DNA from: Levilactobacillus acidifarinae DSM 19394 = JCM 15949
GTDB lineage: Bacteria; Bacillota; Bacilli; Lactobacillales; Lactobacillaceae
Assembly: GCF_001434835.1 (NCBI RefSeq)
Contig: NZ_AZDV01000028.1
Location: forward strand, 176,363 to 240,362
Direction of reading: 5' to 3'
DNA: 64,000 nt
The notes under the pieces are model-generated. The model made no database searches and was not told where the DNA came from. It saw nothing but the letters and a program-made list of their open reading frames with translations. Made by a program: the position numbers and the translations under genes. Below are positions 42,716 through 52,079 of this stretch, in pieces. Each line of letters begins with the position of its first letter. Position 1 is the first letter of the stretch.

Positions 42716-43285
42716 CTATTGTCGTTTACGATACGCTCGTTTGATTGCCAACCGGTCCTGCCCGTTCACCACGGCGTATCGGTTCGTCGCGTGCATCACG
42801 CTCTTCTTACATTTAGAATGCCCTAGTCCCAACACGTGACCAAACTCGTGAGCCGCCACGTTAGCCCGCTGCTTTTGCGTATACCGATGCTTTGCTAAGA
42901 CCTTGTGATTGAGACTGGCCTTGGCCCCCACAATCTTGTGAACGGGCTTTTGGGCGTGGTACCGCGAATGGGTTAGGCCCGTATAACCCGCCTGTTTAGT
43001 GGTCACCCGGACGACGACGTGGGCTTGCCGCGCCGTTTTTGCCGTCTTAAGACGCACCGTTCCGGTCCGATTCCACTGTCGCGCCGCATTTTGCCAAACC
43101 TTCCGGTAGTACGTTGACGAGCCGGCGTAATGGTAAGTAATCGTCTTGGTTTCCCAACTGCCCCAATGTGGCGTCGGAATCACAGCGGCAGCCGTCACCG
43201 TCAGGGGAAATGCCCACAACAGTAACACGGTTGCCGTGAGAAGACTGATTAGTTGCATGAGGGGACGTAAACGTTGGGTCAACAT
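42716..43285 (-). CDS. Secreted matrixin-like zinc metalloprotease (paralogue)
   Basis: A 189-residue secreted metzincin with signal peptide (1-34). Zinc site H146-E-F-G-H150-V-L-G-L-G-H156, Met-turn SVM (162-164). It aligns along its length with the 40055-40642 product (PxWGxW, TITYxY, ANVAxHExGHxLGLxHSKxKKSVM), but is richer in basic residues. The start is ATG with AAAGTGGG upstream. It is transcribed just ahead of the ABC exporter but ends in its own terminator. Confidence 0.87.
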   Translation of the reverse strand: MLTQRLRPLMQLISLLTATVLLLWAFPLTVTAAAVIPTPHWGSWETKTITYHYAGSSTYYRKVWQNAARQWNRTGTVRLKTAKTARQAHVVVRVTTKQAGYTGLTHSRYHAQKPVHKIVGAKASLNHKVLAKHRYTQKQRANVAAHEFGHVLGLGHSKCKKSVMHATNRYAVVNGQDRLAIKRAYRKRQ

Positions 43286-43587
43286 AGCGGGTTCCCACTT
43301 TCTTAGTTGGCTGCGCGTCTTTTTTGTTATAGATATAATAAGTTACAATCAATACTTTGTCTACGTGATTAAGTACACACCACTGATGTTTTATACCATT
43401 CTTAATATTTCTTTCGTTTTCATTTCCTAAAAATTCATCTTCTCTTTCGCGAATAGTTACCTTGTTCAGTCAACATCACTTAAAGGGAGTGAACTTACCT
43501 TGGAAATCGCTACGTTGTCTAACACCCAAAAAGGAGCCACGCTGACTAACTCAACGTGGCTCCTTTAAGATTTACCGAGCGAGAAGC
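43286..43587. other. 302-bp intergenic region
   Basis: Contains the guaA terminator (43530-43566), A/T-rich sequence upstream of the matrixin-like gene with TTGATT and TATAAC promoter-like elements at poor spacing, and a 21-codon frame on the plus strand (TTG at 43500) that I do not call. Nothing else seen. Confidence 0.6.
43530..43566 (-). terminator. guaA terminator
   Basis: AAAGGAGCCACG/CGTGGCTCCTTT followed by TT and more T on the minus strand, 21 bases after the guaA stop. Confidence 0.88.
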
Positions 43588-45144
43588 TTATTCCCACTCA
43601 ATGGTCGAAGGCGGCTTACTCGTGACGTCGTACAGAATACGGTTCACGTGCTTGACTTCGTTAACGATCCGCACGGAGATATCTTGTAAGACATCCCACG
43701 GAATGTGCGCAAAGTCCGCCGTCATCCCATCAATTGACGTTACGGCCCGAATTCCCACGGCATAGTCGTAGGTCCGGCCGTCACCCATCACACCGACGGA
43801 CTTGATGTTTGGTAGCACCGTAAAGTATTGCCAAATATCGCGGTCCAAGCCGGCCTTTTTAATTTCTTCACGTAAGATTAAATCACTATCCCGGACAATT
43901 TGGAGCTTTTCGGGCGTGATTTCACCCAGCACCCGAATCCCCAAACCAGGACCAGGGAACGGTTGGCGCCAGACTAAGTCGCTTGGCATCCCCAACTTTT
44001 CACCCAAGTCGCGGGCTTCATCCTTAAATAGAGAACGCAACGGTTCAATCAACTGGAAGTGCATGTCTTTCGGCAACCCGCCCACGTTATGGTGGGACTT
44101 AATGGTCTGCGCCGTATCCGTCCCACTTTCGATCACGTCGGTGTACAACGTGCCTTGGGCCAGGAAGTCAATGCCGTCGAGCTTTTGGGCTTCGTCATTA
44201 AAGACTTGGATGAACTCGTTACCGATGATCTTCCGCTTCTTTTCCGGTTCCGTCACGCCAGCCAACTTCTTCAAAAAGCGGTCTTGGGCATCCACCTTGA
44301 CGATGTTCAGCCCAAACTTGCCTTCCAGACTGGCCATCACCTGTTCGGCTTCCCCTTTACGGAGCAAGCCGTGATCAACGAAGATACTGGTCAGTTGGTT
44401 GCCAATGGCCTTGTGCAACAGCACGCCGACCACGGAAGAATCCACCCCACCGGATAAGCCCAGCAGAACACGCTTGTCGCCGACGGTCTGGCGAATCTGT
44501 TCGATCTGTAAATCGATGAAATCGTTCATCGACCAGTTGGCTTGCGCGCCACAAACATCGAACGCAAAGTGCTTCAGAATCTGGTTACCATATTCCGTGT
44601 TGCGCACTTCCGCGTGGAATTGGATTCCGTAGAACTGACGGTCCACGTTTTGCATGGCCGAAATCGGGCAATTTTCACTCGTGGCCACACGGTCGAAACC
44701 GTCCGGCACTTGGGTGACTAAGTCCCCGTGGCTCATCCAAACCGTTTGGGTCTTCGGCGTATCTTTAAATAACCGAGCCTCGTCAGACAACACTTGGATG
44801 TCTGCGCGACCGTATTCGCGGTTATCGGCGGATTCAACCTTGCCTCCTGGTAAATTGTGGGCCATCAGCTGCATCCCGTAGCAGATTCCTAAAATCGGAA
44901 TCCCCAGGTTAAAGATTTCTGGATCGACCTCTAAAGCGTCGTCATCGTAGACACTGTTTGGTCCTCCAGAAAAGATGATCCCCTTAGGTCCCCAAGCTTT
45001 GATCTCCGCGGCACTCATGGTGTGCGCTTTGAGCTCGGAGTAAACGCCTAAGTCCCGGATCCGGCGGGTAATCAGTTGATTATACTGACTCCCGAAGTCT
45101 AAGACGATGATTTTGTCGAATTTAGACAGATCAACGTTTGCCAA
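43588..45144 (-). CDS. guaA: GMP synthase (glutamine-hydrolysing)
   Basis: Last step of GMP synthesis from XMP. The N-terminal class I glutamine amidotransferase has Cys88 in GICYGMQ; the ATP pyrophosphatase domain has the P-loop GLSGGVDSS (about 232-240); the C-terminal dimer domain ends [10 protein letters not shown], the invariant family tail. 518 residues. The start is TTG 45144, with AAAGGG eight bases upstream; the GTG three codons earlier abuts it. It has its own promoter after coaA and a GNAT gene. Confidence 0.97.
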   Translation of the reverse strand: MANVDLSKFDKIIVLDFGSQYNQLITRRIRDLGVYSELKAHTMSAAEIKAWGPKGIIFSGGPNSVYDDDALEVDPEIFNLGIPILGICYGMQLMAHNLPGGKVESADNREYGRADIQVLSDEARLFKDTPKTQTVWMSHGDLVTQVPDGFDRVATSENCPISAMQNVDRQFYGIQFHAEVRNTEYGNQILKHFAFDVCGAQANWSMNDFIDLQIEQIRQTVGDKRVLLGLSGGVDSSVVGVLLHKAIGNQLTSIFVDHGLLRKGEAEQVMASLEGKFGLNIVKVDAQDRFLKKLAGVTEPEKKRKIIGNEFIQVFNDEAQKLDGIDFLAQGTLYTDVIESGTDTAQTIKSHHNVGGLPKDMHFQLIEPLRSLFKDEARDLGEKLGMPSDLVWRQPFPGPGLGIRVLGEITPEKLQIVRDSDLILREEIKKAGLDRDIWQYFTVLPNIKSVGVMGDGRTYDYAVGIRAVTSIDGMTADFAHIPWDVLQDISVRIVNEVKHVNRILYDVTSKPPSTIEWE

Positions 45145-45187
45145 GCCATTCACCCTTTCTTCTGTATGCTAAAAAAACACTGCCCTT

Positions 45188-45216
45188 ATCATACCGGCTT
45201 TTCAAACACGGGTCAA
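45188..45216 (-). promoter_or_regulatory. guaA promoter
   Basis: Minus-strand -35 TTGACC (45216-45211), 17-base spacer, -10 TATGAT (45193-45188), just after the stop codon of the preceding GNAT gene. Confidence 0.8.
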
Positions 45217-45218
45217 TT

Positions 45219-45806
45219 CTAAATTTCCGCCGTCAGCTTATACCGCAGATGGAATAAGGATCGCCGATCAAACGACCGCCACTGGGTCCCCACGAACCCG
45301 AACTGGGCCGCTAGACTGGCTAACGGGCTCCCGGGCCGAACGTCGAGGCCCACATAACGGGCCCCACTCAACCGGGCGCGGCGCAGGACGTCACTCATCA
45401 GCCACTCATCGAACCATTGCTGTTGATAGGTTTTGTGGGCGTAGCGCGAATTGACCGTTAGCAGGTCTAAATACCACTCGTCAGCCAACGCGTGCGGTCG
45501 GATCACCGGGACCTGCGGCGCGGTCACCTGCAACCGGTCGAATAACGCCGTCCACTGATTATCCAATTGCGTTTCACGTCTCGCCGGGTAACCGTACGCG
45601 ACCCCCACCGCAACGCCCTGGTTCTGGTAAACCCGGGCTTGGGGAAACCCGTACCGAAAATCCGGTTGGTGGTACCCTACAAATAACAATTGGGAGAGCT
45701 GTTCCTTACTGACCCGCCGTAATTGGCGTAACTGCCGGCGCTCTAGCTCGTGCAGGACCAGCATGGCGACCGCATCGGCGTCCACCACCGTGGCATCTCG
45801 TAACAT
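45219..45806 (-). CDS. GNAT-fold protein with degraded acetyl-CoA loop
   Basis: A 195-residue protein similar to the GNAT at 16385-16975: VGVAYGYPARRE matches VGVAFGYPGERE and DEWYLDLLTVNSRY matches GEWYLDSLAVDPAY. At 123-128, where that protein has QGRGIG, this one has AHKTYQ, so the pyrophosphate-binding loop is lost. It may no longer use acetyl-CoA. It is 12 bases downstream of coaA, the first enzyme of CoA synthesis, and probably co-transcribed. GAGGGG precedes the start. Confidence 0.8.
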   Translation of the reverse strand: MLRDATVVDADAVAMLVLHELERRQLRQLRRVSKEQLSQLLFVGYHQPDFRYGFPQARVYQNQGVAVGVAYGYPARRETQLDNQWTALFDRLQVTAPQVPVIRPHALADEWYLDLLTVNSRYAHKTYQQQWFDEWLMSDVLRRARLSGARYVGLDVRPGSPLASLAAQFGFVGTQWRSFDRRSLFHLRYKLTAEI

Positions 45807-45818
45807 CGTGTCATCCCC

Positions 45819-46742
45819 TCAGTATTTCCGTAATAACAGCCGGTCAATTCGGTGATGGAAGGTCTTATGAATGATCATGTCCGCCCGGTTACGGGTCGGC
45901 AAGATGTATTCCTCTAGGTTCTTTAAATCGATATCGTGCCAGACCTGACGGCTCTTCGCAATCGCTTGGTCGTGATCGCCAATCGCGTAGGGATAATAGT
46001 AGTTGGTCGGGTCCTGAAAAGCCGTTTCCAATAACAATTCGAACCGTTCCAGAAACCAGGTCTCAATCAACGACGGATCGGCATCCACGTAGACGGAGAA
46101 ATCCGTGAAATCACTGACGTAAATCTGTTCGTTGGTCGGCAATTGCAGGGTGTTAATCCCTTCCACAATCAGGATGTCGGGGTGCACGATGTACTCGAAC
46201 TGGTCGGGCACGATGTCGTAGACCTTATGCGAATACACCGGTGCCTTGATCAACGATTGGCCCCCTTTGACCGCGTTTAAGAAGTGGATCAGCGCGGACA
46301 TGTCGTAGCTTTCCGGAAAGCCTTTACGGGCCATCAGATTTCGTTGTTTAAGCTCCTGATTGCTGTATAAAAACCCGTCGGTGGTAATCAGTTGAATCCG
46401 TTGGTCCTTCAAATAGTGGTTCAACAAGACCTCTAACAGTCGTGCGGCGGTACTCTTGCCGACCGCCACGCTACCGGCAATCCCGATGATGAACGGAACG
46501 CGACGCGGTTGTTGGTGTAGGAAGGTGGCCTTGTCTTTTTGTAACAGTTGGTAATGCTCGTATTGTAGCCGTAATAGGTGAATCAACGGAATATAAATAT
46601 CCTGCACGTCCTGCAGAGAAATGCGGTCGTTAAACGCCTTGATTTGACGTAAACTTTCCTGCGTTAACGGTAACGTGGCGGCATTAGCAAACGCCTTCCA
46701 CTGGTCTCTGGTAAACGCGTTGTAGTTAATAGGATCGCTCAT
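45819..46742 (-). CDS. coaA: Pantothenate kinase, type I
   Basis: First committed step of CoA synthesis: phosphorylation of pantothenate with ATP. The 307-residue protein has the P-loop GSVAVGKST (90-98), the family block DGFLYSNQEL, KGFPESYD, and the C-terminal blocks VWHDIDLKNLEEYILPTRNRAD, all diagnostic of type I CoaA. The start at 46742 follows GAGG; the longer frame lacks a ribosome site. First gene of an operon with the GNAT-fold gene. Confidence 0.97.
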   Translation of the reverse strand: MSDPINYNAFTRDQWKAFANAATLPLTQESLRQIKAFNDRISLQDVQDIYIPLIHLLRLQYEHYQLLQKDKATFLHQQPRRVPFIIGIAGSVAVGKSTAARLLEVLLNHYLKDQRIQLITTDGFLYSNQELKQRNLMARKGFPESYDMSALIHFLNAVKGGQSLIKAPVYSHKVYDIVPDQFEYIVHPDILIVEGINTLQLPTNEQIYVSDFTDFSVYVDADPSLIETWFLERFELLLETAFQDPTNYYYPYAIGDHDQAIAKSRQVWHDIDLKNLEEYILPTRNRADMIIHKTFHHRIDRLLLRKY

Positions 46743-46850
46743 GAAGACACCTCGCAAAGTTAAGTTCACTTGCCCCACCAGCGGAAGAATTCCCGGTCCC
46801 GGCGTTTAGGCAAATTTACCCCCCATTATACCGCATTCTGGTCGAAAAAA

Positions 46851-46880
46851 AGGGGTTAGGACAAAATCTCCTAAACCCTT
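46851..46880 (-). terminator. helD terminator
   Basis: GGGTTTAGGA/TCCTAACCCC stem followed by seven T on the minus strand. Confidence 0.88.
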
Positions 46881-46905
46881 TTCATTGTTGCTATTAGTCG
46901 TTTTG

Positions 46906-49218
46906 TTAGGCCTGCTCTTCGGCCGCCACCAACTCAAACTCGTCGGTCGGTACATCGCTCAATAATGGTGATAATTGATCGATGGCCACCAGGCTTAGCC
47001 GGTGCATCGCCCGTGAACAGATCGTATACAGGAGCTGCCGTTCGTCGTCAGCACTGTAGCGACTCTGTGACGCTTCCCAAACAATCACGGCGTCGAATTC
47101 TAGTCCCTTGGCCAGGAAGGACGGCACCACGATGACCCCGGGCGCCAGACGTTGATTTTCCGACTGAATCAGCGTAACCGCTATCCCGTCGGCCTTCAAA
47201 ACCTCGGTCAGATGGCGACAATCGGCCAAATCTTTGCCAATGATGGCCGTGGTCTCGTGATCGGCCGCATTCCGTTGGAGCTCCGCCTTGACTCGGGCTA
47301 ACGCCGCAGTTTCGTCGGCCGCCACGGTAATCGTGGGTAACTCGCCTTCCCGCGCAAACGAGGTCACAGCCTCACCGTTCTTCAAAATGTGTTTAGTAAA
47401 GTCGGTCACCTGTTGCGTCGAGCGGTACGACCGCGTCAACTGAACCACCCGGGTCTTATCCGGGTCAAACATGGTACTGAGTTCGTGAAGAAACGTGTGA
47501 CTGTTTTCCTTGGTGAAAATGGCCTGGTTCAGGTCCCCCAGCATGGTAAACCGGGCCCGCGGGAAGGTCGCCTTCAAGAAGGCCAGCTGGAAGGCGTTAT
47601 AGTCTTGAATCTCGTCCAAAAAGACGTAACGCATATCCCGTTCCCCCGCCTTACCGGCCATCTTGTCGTACAGGTACAGGTACGGCGTGGTATCGAGCAG
47701 TTGCATCCGGTGGTCGCGTAAAGCCGCCACGGTGGTGTCCACACTCGCCTGCCAGTCCTTGAGGGTCAACTGATAATGGGCTAAATCAATTCGTTCCGGC
47801 ATCTGACGTAACATATGGACGTACTGGTTGTTAATACTCAAGAACCGTGCTCGCACAATGGCCTTTCGTACGGGATCTAGCGAGCTCATAACCACTCGCC
47901 GGGCTAAGAATTGAAATTCCTTGTCGGCCGAATCGAACTCACGGGGATGGTCGCCGTACAGGCTATCCAACTGTTCCTTACTCAGGTCCTGAATGGTTTC
48001 TTCAACCCACTTACTCTTCATTTCACTGGAGATGCGGCGATTTAAAATTCGAATCAGCGCTTCCTTCGTCGCCTGAAGCCGGTTGCCCAAGTGATAGTTG
48101 CGGTTAAAACTGTAGTAGATCTCCTGAATCTTTTCCTTCGGGATAAAGACCTTCCCCTGGAACACGATGTTTCTAAAGACCATGTCGCGTTGTTCCAGGT
48201 GATCGGCATACTCGGTCACCGCGTTAAAGAAGGCGAGACTCCCCTTTAAGGCGTTGATTCGCTTTTGGACCGGCGTATTGGTTTCGGCAAACCGTTGCGC
48301 CAGCGTTTCGATGTCAATCTTTGGTAACCGCCGTCCCGCGTACTGATAATAGGTCATCTGAACCATGTTATGTTCCCCTAGTTCGGGAAGCACTTGGTCG
48401 ATGTAATCGTTAAATAACTGGTTAGGTGAAAACAAGATGACCTGCCCGGCATTTAACTTGCCCCGGTAACGGTACAGGAGAAAGGCCACCCGTTGTAAGA
48501 TGGCCGCGGTCTTACCGGACCCTGCCGCCCCCTGTACGAAGAGGAGGTCGGACTTGGTGTCTCTGATAATCTGGTTTTGTTCCTTTTGAATCGTGGTGAC
48601 GATACTCTTCATGTGCGTGTCGGAATGTTCACTCAATGCCGATAGGAGCATCTGGTCGGTCACGGTCTGATCGGTATCGTAGAGGGTGATGATACTCCCG
48701 TCTTCGATCTGAAACTGCCGCTTTAATTGAACGTCGACGGTCTGTTGACCGTCCGGCGTCTGGTAGCTGACCGCGCCCAATTCCCCGTCATAGTAAATAC
48801 TGGAGATGGGGGCCCGCCAATCGTAAATCAGAAAGTGGTCGGGCGTATCGGAAAACGAGCCTAAGCCGATATAGATGGTTTCCGGCTTGGCCGTGGGATT
48901 TTCCTGAAAATCAATCCGGGCAAAATAGGCCCGCTGCTCTAACCGCTTTAAGGTACTTAATTCCGTTGTGGCGTGTTGCCAGCTGTTTTGACGTTCGGCC
49001 AACATTTGTTGCTGTTGCCGCACGGACAGGGCCGTTTCCATGATGCCTTCATAACTATCCGTCTTCAGCCGTAGATCGTTGACAAAGTTTTTCCGAATCC
49101 CCGCTTCATCGTTCTCGGCCACGTCGATTCGTTTTTTCGCCGCTGCTTGGGCGACCTTGATCTTGGCAACGACCATATCCAAATGTTTTTGCTCTTGGGC
49201 TTTAATTGAGTCTGCCAA
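46906..49218 (-). CDS. helD: HelD-type UvrD-like helicase
   Basis: A 770-residue superfamily 1 ATPase of the HelD group that in Bacillus binds and recycles stalled RNA polymerase. An N-terminal coiled-coil arm (about 1-100), the block YDWRAPISSIYYD typical of HelD, Walker A GAAGSGKT (230-237), DEIQDYNAFQLAF for Walker B, and C-terminal motifs FLAKGLEFDAVIVWEA and YTICSRAMHRL. The start is TTG with GGAGG seven bases upstream. Divergent from the antiporter gene. Confidence 0.9.
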   Translation of the reverse strand: MADSIKAQEQKHLDMVVAKIKVAQAAAKKRIDVAENDEAGIRKNFVNDLRLKTDSYEGIMETALSVRQQQQMLAERQNSWQHATTELSTLKRLEQRAYFARIDFQENPTAKPETIYIGLGSFSDTPDHFLIYDWRAPISSIYYDGELGAVSYQTPDGQQTVDVQLKRQFQIEDGSIITLYDTDQTVTDQMLLSALSEHSDTHMKSIVTTIQKEQNQIIRDTKSDLLFVQGAAGSGKTAAILQRVAFLLYRYRGKLNAGQVILFSPNQLFNDYIDQVLPELGEHNMVQMTYYQYAGRRLPKIDIETLAQRFAETNTPVQKRINALKGSLAFFNAVTEYADHLEQRDMVFRNIVFQGKVFIPKEKIQEIYYSFNRNYHLGNRLQATKEALIRILNRRISSEMKSKWVEETIQDLSKEQLDSLYGDHPREFDSADKEFQFLARRVVMSSLDPVRKAIVRARFLSINNQYVHMLRQMPERIDLAHYQLTLKDWQASVDTTVAALRDHRMQLLDTTPYLYLYDKMAGKAGERDMRYVFLDEIQDYNAFQLAFLKATFPRARFTMLGDLNQAIFTKENSHTFLHELSTMFDPDKTRVVQLTRSYRSTQQVTDFTKHILKNGEAVTSFAREGELPTITVAADETAALARVKAELQRNAADHETTAIIGKDLADCRHLTEVLKADGIAVTLIQSENQRLAPGVIVVPSFLAKGLEFDAVIVWEASQSRYSADDERQLLYTICSRAMHRLSLVAIDQLSPLLSDVPTDEFELVAAEEQA

Positions 49219-49388
49219 TAGAATTCCTCCTCGCTAAACCTGGACACAGTAACCGTCAATTTGTCATAATTCGCCTAACCATATTACACTTATTTCCGCG
49301 ACAAATAAAGGATTCTGCCCGCAAGCCCCGACACAGATTTTGCCCATTTTTTTGCTATAATGGACCTAACATTTCGGGGGTGGCTTTG

Positions 49389-51245
49389 ATGGATCAATTA
49401 TCACTATTAATCATTTTAACAGCGGCGCTAGTGACGCCCTTAACCATGGCTTGGTTACGTCTAAGTATCTTACCAACTGCCGTGGTAGAAATTCTGGTGG
49501 GCATCTTGCTGGGCCCCAGCGCCTTCAACCTGGTCCACAGTAACACCACGCTGACTTTGCTTTCCAACACGGGGGTAATTTTCCTCCTGTTTTTAAGTGG
49601 GATGGAAATCGACTTTAGCCTCTTTAACCGCCGACGGGTGCCCCAAACGCCGCTTGCCGCCAAGGTTGCCAGTCAGGCGCCCAAATATTCACCGGTCTTT
49701 CTAGCCGTGACCAGCTACGTCAGCATCGTGATTCTCGCGCTCGTTCTGGGGTGGGGTTGCGTCTGGCTGGGATTGTTCAAGGATCCCTGGCTAGCGGCCA
49801 TCATCTTCATGACCATTTCGCTAGGCATCGTGATTGCGACGCTAAAGGAAAAGGAACTGCTCAGTAAACCGTTCGGCCAGACCATTCTACTGATTGCCGC
49901 GTTAGGAGAAATTGTCCCGTTATTCGCCCTGACCCTCTACGCGTCCATCTTTGGTAGCCACAGTCGGTCGTTGTGGCTGTTACTCCTCATCTTCCTGGCC
50001 GCCGGAATTCTTTTCCTACGGTTCAAACCGTTCTTCAACTTCTACGAACGGATCAACAAATCGACCACGCAGCTAGATATCCGGCTAGCCTTCTTTCTGA
50101 TCTTTAGCCTGGTAGTCATTGCCGAATCCGTGGGCGCCGAGGGGATTCTGGGGGCCTTTGTCGCCGGAATCGTGATGAAACTCTTGCAACCCCACGAAGA
50201 CACCAAGGTCCGCCTCGACGGGATCGGTTACGGCTTCTTCATCCCCATCTTCTTCATGATGAGTGGCGCCGACCTCAACCTCCGTCAGTTATTGGCCCAA
50301 CCGGCCACCCTGCTGTTGATCCCGGCCTTCTTTGCCGCCTACCTGCTGGCCAAGGTGGCCGTCTACGCCATCTTACGGCTACGGTTCAAACGGCAAAATT
50401 CGTTGGCCGGTGCGGCTATCTCCAGTGTCACCATCACCATGGTGTTAGCCGTCTTACAAGTTGCCAAGACCATGCACGCCGTAACGACTCAACAATCCGG
50501 TGCCTTTCTTCTCGCCGCCATTTTAACCTGTGTGCTGGGGCCGCTGGTCTTTAACTTAAGTTACGTAGCCGAAGCCGAAGACCTCAAGAAGACCACCGTG
50601 CACTTCATTGGCACCAACCTCTGGACGGTCCCGGTCGCCCAGCAACTGGCCAAGAGCTGGTACACCATCAGCATGTACACCGACAAAGCCGCCAATTACC
50701 GTACCTACAATTCCGAAGTTTCCGTCGACTTGCTCGACACCCTGGAACCTGCCGACGTGGAACAACAGAATGCTTTTGACGCCGATATTGTCGTTTTAGG
50801 TCACTTTAACGCCACCAAGAACTACCAACTCGCTAAGGCGGCGAAGGCTTACGGGGTCTCCCGGGTGATCGCCCGGTTCGAAGACCGCAACGTCTTGGAC
50901 GCCAGGGAAGACGAACTCACCGACCTGGGCATTGAGGTCTTCAATACCCCCAACGTCAACATCGCGATGTTACGTAGCCTGATTGAAACCCCAGCCACTT
51001 CCCAATTACTGACGTCTTCGGCCACCACGGTCTACGAGGTCACCCTCCGCAACCGACGTTATACCGAACAGGCCATTCGCCAGTTGCCGTTCGTGGGCGA
51101 CATCACCATCAGTCAGATTTTCCGGGACCGCCACTTTATTCGCCCAACTGGCGCCACCACCTTAAAGTTTAACGATCGACTCATTTTTACCAGTAGTCCC
51201 GAAACCGCCCGGGAAATCAGACGGGAGTTGGGAATTTTAAACTAG
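49389..51245 (+). CDS. CPA2 cation:proton antiporter with RCK domain
   Basis: A 618-residue membrane protein. Residues about 1-395 form 12-13 helices of the KefB/NapA-type antiporter (VEILVGILLGPSAF, FLLFLSGMEIDFSLF, GAEGILGAFVAGIVMK). The C-terminal half has a TrkA-N-like domain (about 400-520; HFIGTNLWTVPVAQQL), where the nucleotide-binding glycine pattern is weakened, then a TrkA-C domain. It likely exchanges K+ or Na+ for protons in acid or salt stress. ATG 49389 is taken, after GGGGGT; the ion is not known. Confidence 0.88.
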   Translation: MDQLSLLIILTAALVTPLTMAWLRLSILPTAVVEILVGILLGPSAFNLVHSNTTLTLLSNTGVIFLLFLSGMEIDFSLFNRRRVPQTPLAAKVASQAPKYSPVFLAVTSYVSIVILALVLGWGCVWLGLFKDPWLAAIIFMTISLGIVIATLKEKELLSKPFGQTILLIAALGEIVPLFALTLYASIFGSHSRSLWLLLLIFLAAGILFLRFKPFFNFYERINKSTTQLDIRLAFFLIFSLVVIAESVGAEGILGAFVAGIVMKLLQPHEDTKVRLDGIGYGFFIPIFFMMSGADLNLRQLLAQPATLLLIPAFFAAYLLAKVAVYAILRLRFKRQNSLAGAAISSVTITMVLAVLQVAKTMHAVTTQQSGAFLLAAILTCVLGPLVFNLSYVAEAEDLKKTTVHFIGTNLWTVPVAQQLAKSWYTISMYTDKAANYRTYNSEVSVDLLDTLEPADVEQQNAFDADIVVLGHFNATKNYQLAKAAKAYGVSRVIARFEDRNVLDAREDELTDLGIEVFNTPNVNIAMLRSLIETPATSQLLTSSATTVYEVTLRNRRYTEQAIRQLPFVGDITISQIFRDRHFIRPTGATTLKFNDRLIFTSSPETAREIRRELGILN

Positions 51246-51293
51246 GACTATGTTAGAATGGGACGTATCGTTTGATAGAGAAGGAGAGATTTG

Positions 51294-51959
51294 ATGGCGA
51301 CAGTTGAACTTTATTTGGTCCGTCACGGCCAAACCTACCTAAACAAGTATTTTCGGATCCAAGGATGGTCCGATTCCCCTTTAACCGACAAGGGAATTGC
51401 CGACGCCAACCACGCCGGTGAGCGCCTGGCCCAGTTACCCTTTGCGGCCGCGTACGCTAGCGACACCAACCGTGCGCAGACCACGGCCCAACACATCCTG
51501 GCTGCAAACCAGACGTTAACGCCAGCCGACCTCCAAACCGAAGTCGGGTTCCGTGAAGAAAACTTCGGCTACTACGAAGGTCTGGACTCCGGCTTCACCT
51601 GGCACGCCGTGGGCTCACCGGTCGGGTTAAACTCCTTTAACGCGATGATCCGGGAACTGACCATCGAGAAAACCAAGGACATGTTTAAAGCTCAGGATCC
51701 TTACCACGACGCCGAAAACAACGAAGAGTTCTGGGCACGCGTTCAACCGGCCCTAGACCGCGTTCTTGCGGCGGCCAGCGACGGGGATAAAGTGTTAATC
51801 GCTTCGCACAGTACCACCATCCGCAGTATCGTGTCGAAGTTTAACAAAAAGATCGATATTTCCGTCCCGGTCGAAAACGGTAGCATCACCAAGCTGACCG
51901 TCAAGGACGGCCACTACAAGGTCGATTATTACAACAACACCACCGGTAAACTAAAGTAA
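51294..51959 (+). CDS. Histidine phosphatase (phosphoglycerate mutase-like)
   Basis: A 221-residue phosphatase of the histidine phosphatase superfamily. The N-terminal LVRHGQT gives the phospho-His (His11), with Arg10; the second catalytic part is ASHSTTIRSIV. The residues beyond the core (LDSGFTWHAVG) are not those of glycolytic mutases, so it is a broad or unknown phosphatase. GGAG precedes ATG 51294. It lies 48 bases after the antiporter and ends in a terminator. Confidence 0.9.
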   Translation: MATVELYLVRHGQTYLNKYFRIQGWSDSPLTDKGIADANHAGERLAQLPFAAAYASDTNRAQTTAQHILAANQTLTPADLQTEVGFREENFGYYEGLDSGFTWHAVGSPVGLNSFNAMIRELTIEKTKDMFKAQDPYHDAENNEEFWARVQPALDRVLAAASDGDKVLIASHSTTIRSIVSKFNKKIDISVPVENGSITKLTVKDGHYKVDYYNNTTGKLK

Positions 51960-51980
51960 GTTCCGCACCCGGTGACTAAT

Positions 51981-52020
51981 AAATCGGGTCCCTCGCAAGT
52001 TGACGAGGGGCCCGATTTTT
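51981..52020 (+). terminator. Terminator after histidine phosphatase
   Basis: 15-bp stem beginning AAATCGGG with one G-T pair and an 8-base loop, then TTTTT. Confidence 0.9.
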
Positions 52021-52079
52021 AGTAACGCTTAAAAATTCTTCTATTCTGTGGTGCGTTGCCCGTCGCTACCAACCACGGG

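Noticed and set aside
43500..43567. A 21-codon frame on the plus strand (TTG start) with AAAGGGAG ten bases upstream
   Set aside because: Its second half is formed by the guaA terminator hairpin, the product has no recognisable character, and no gene follows it as a leader peptide would need.
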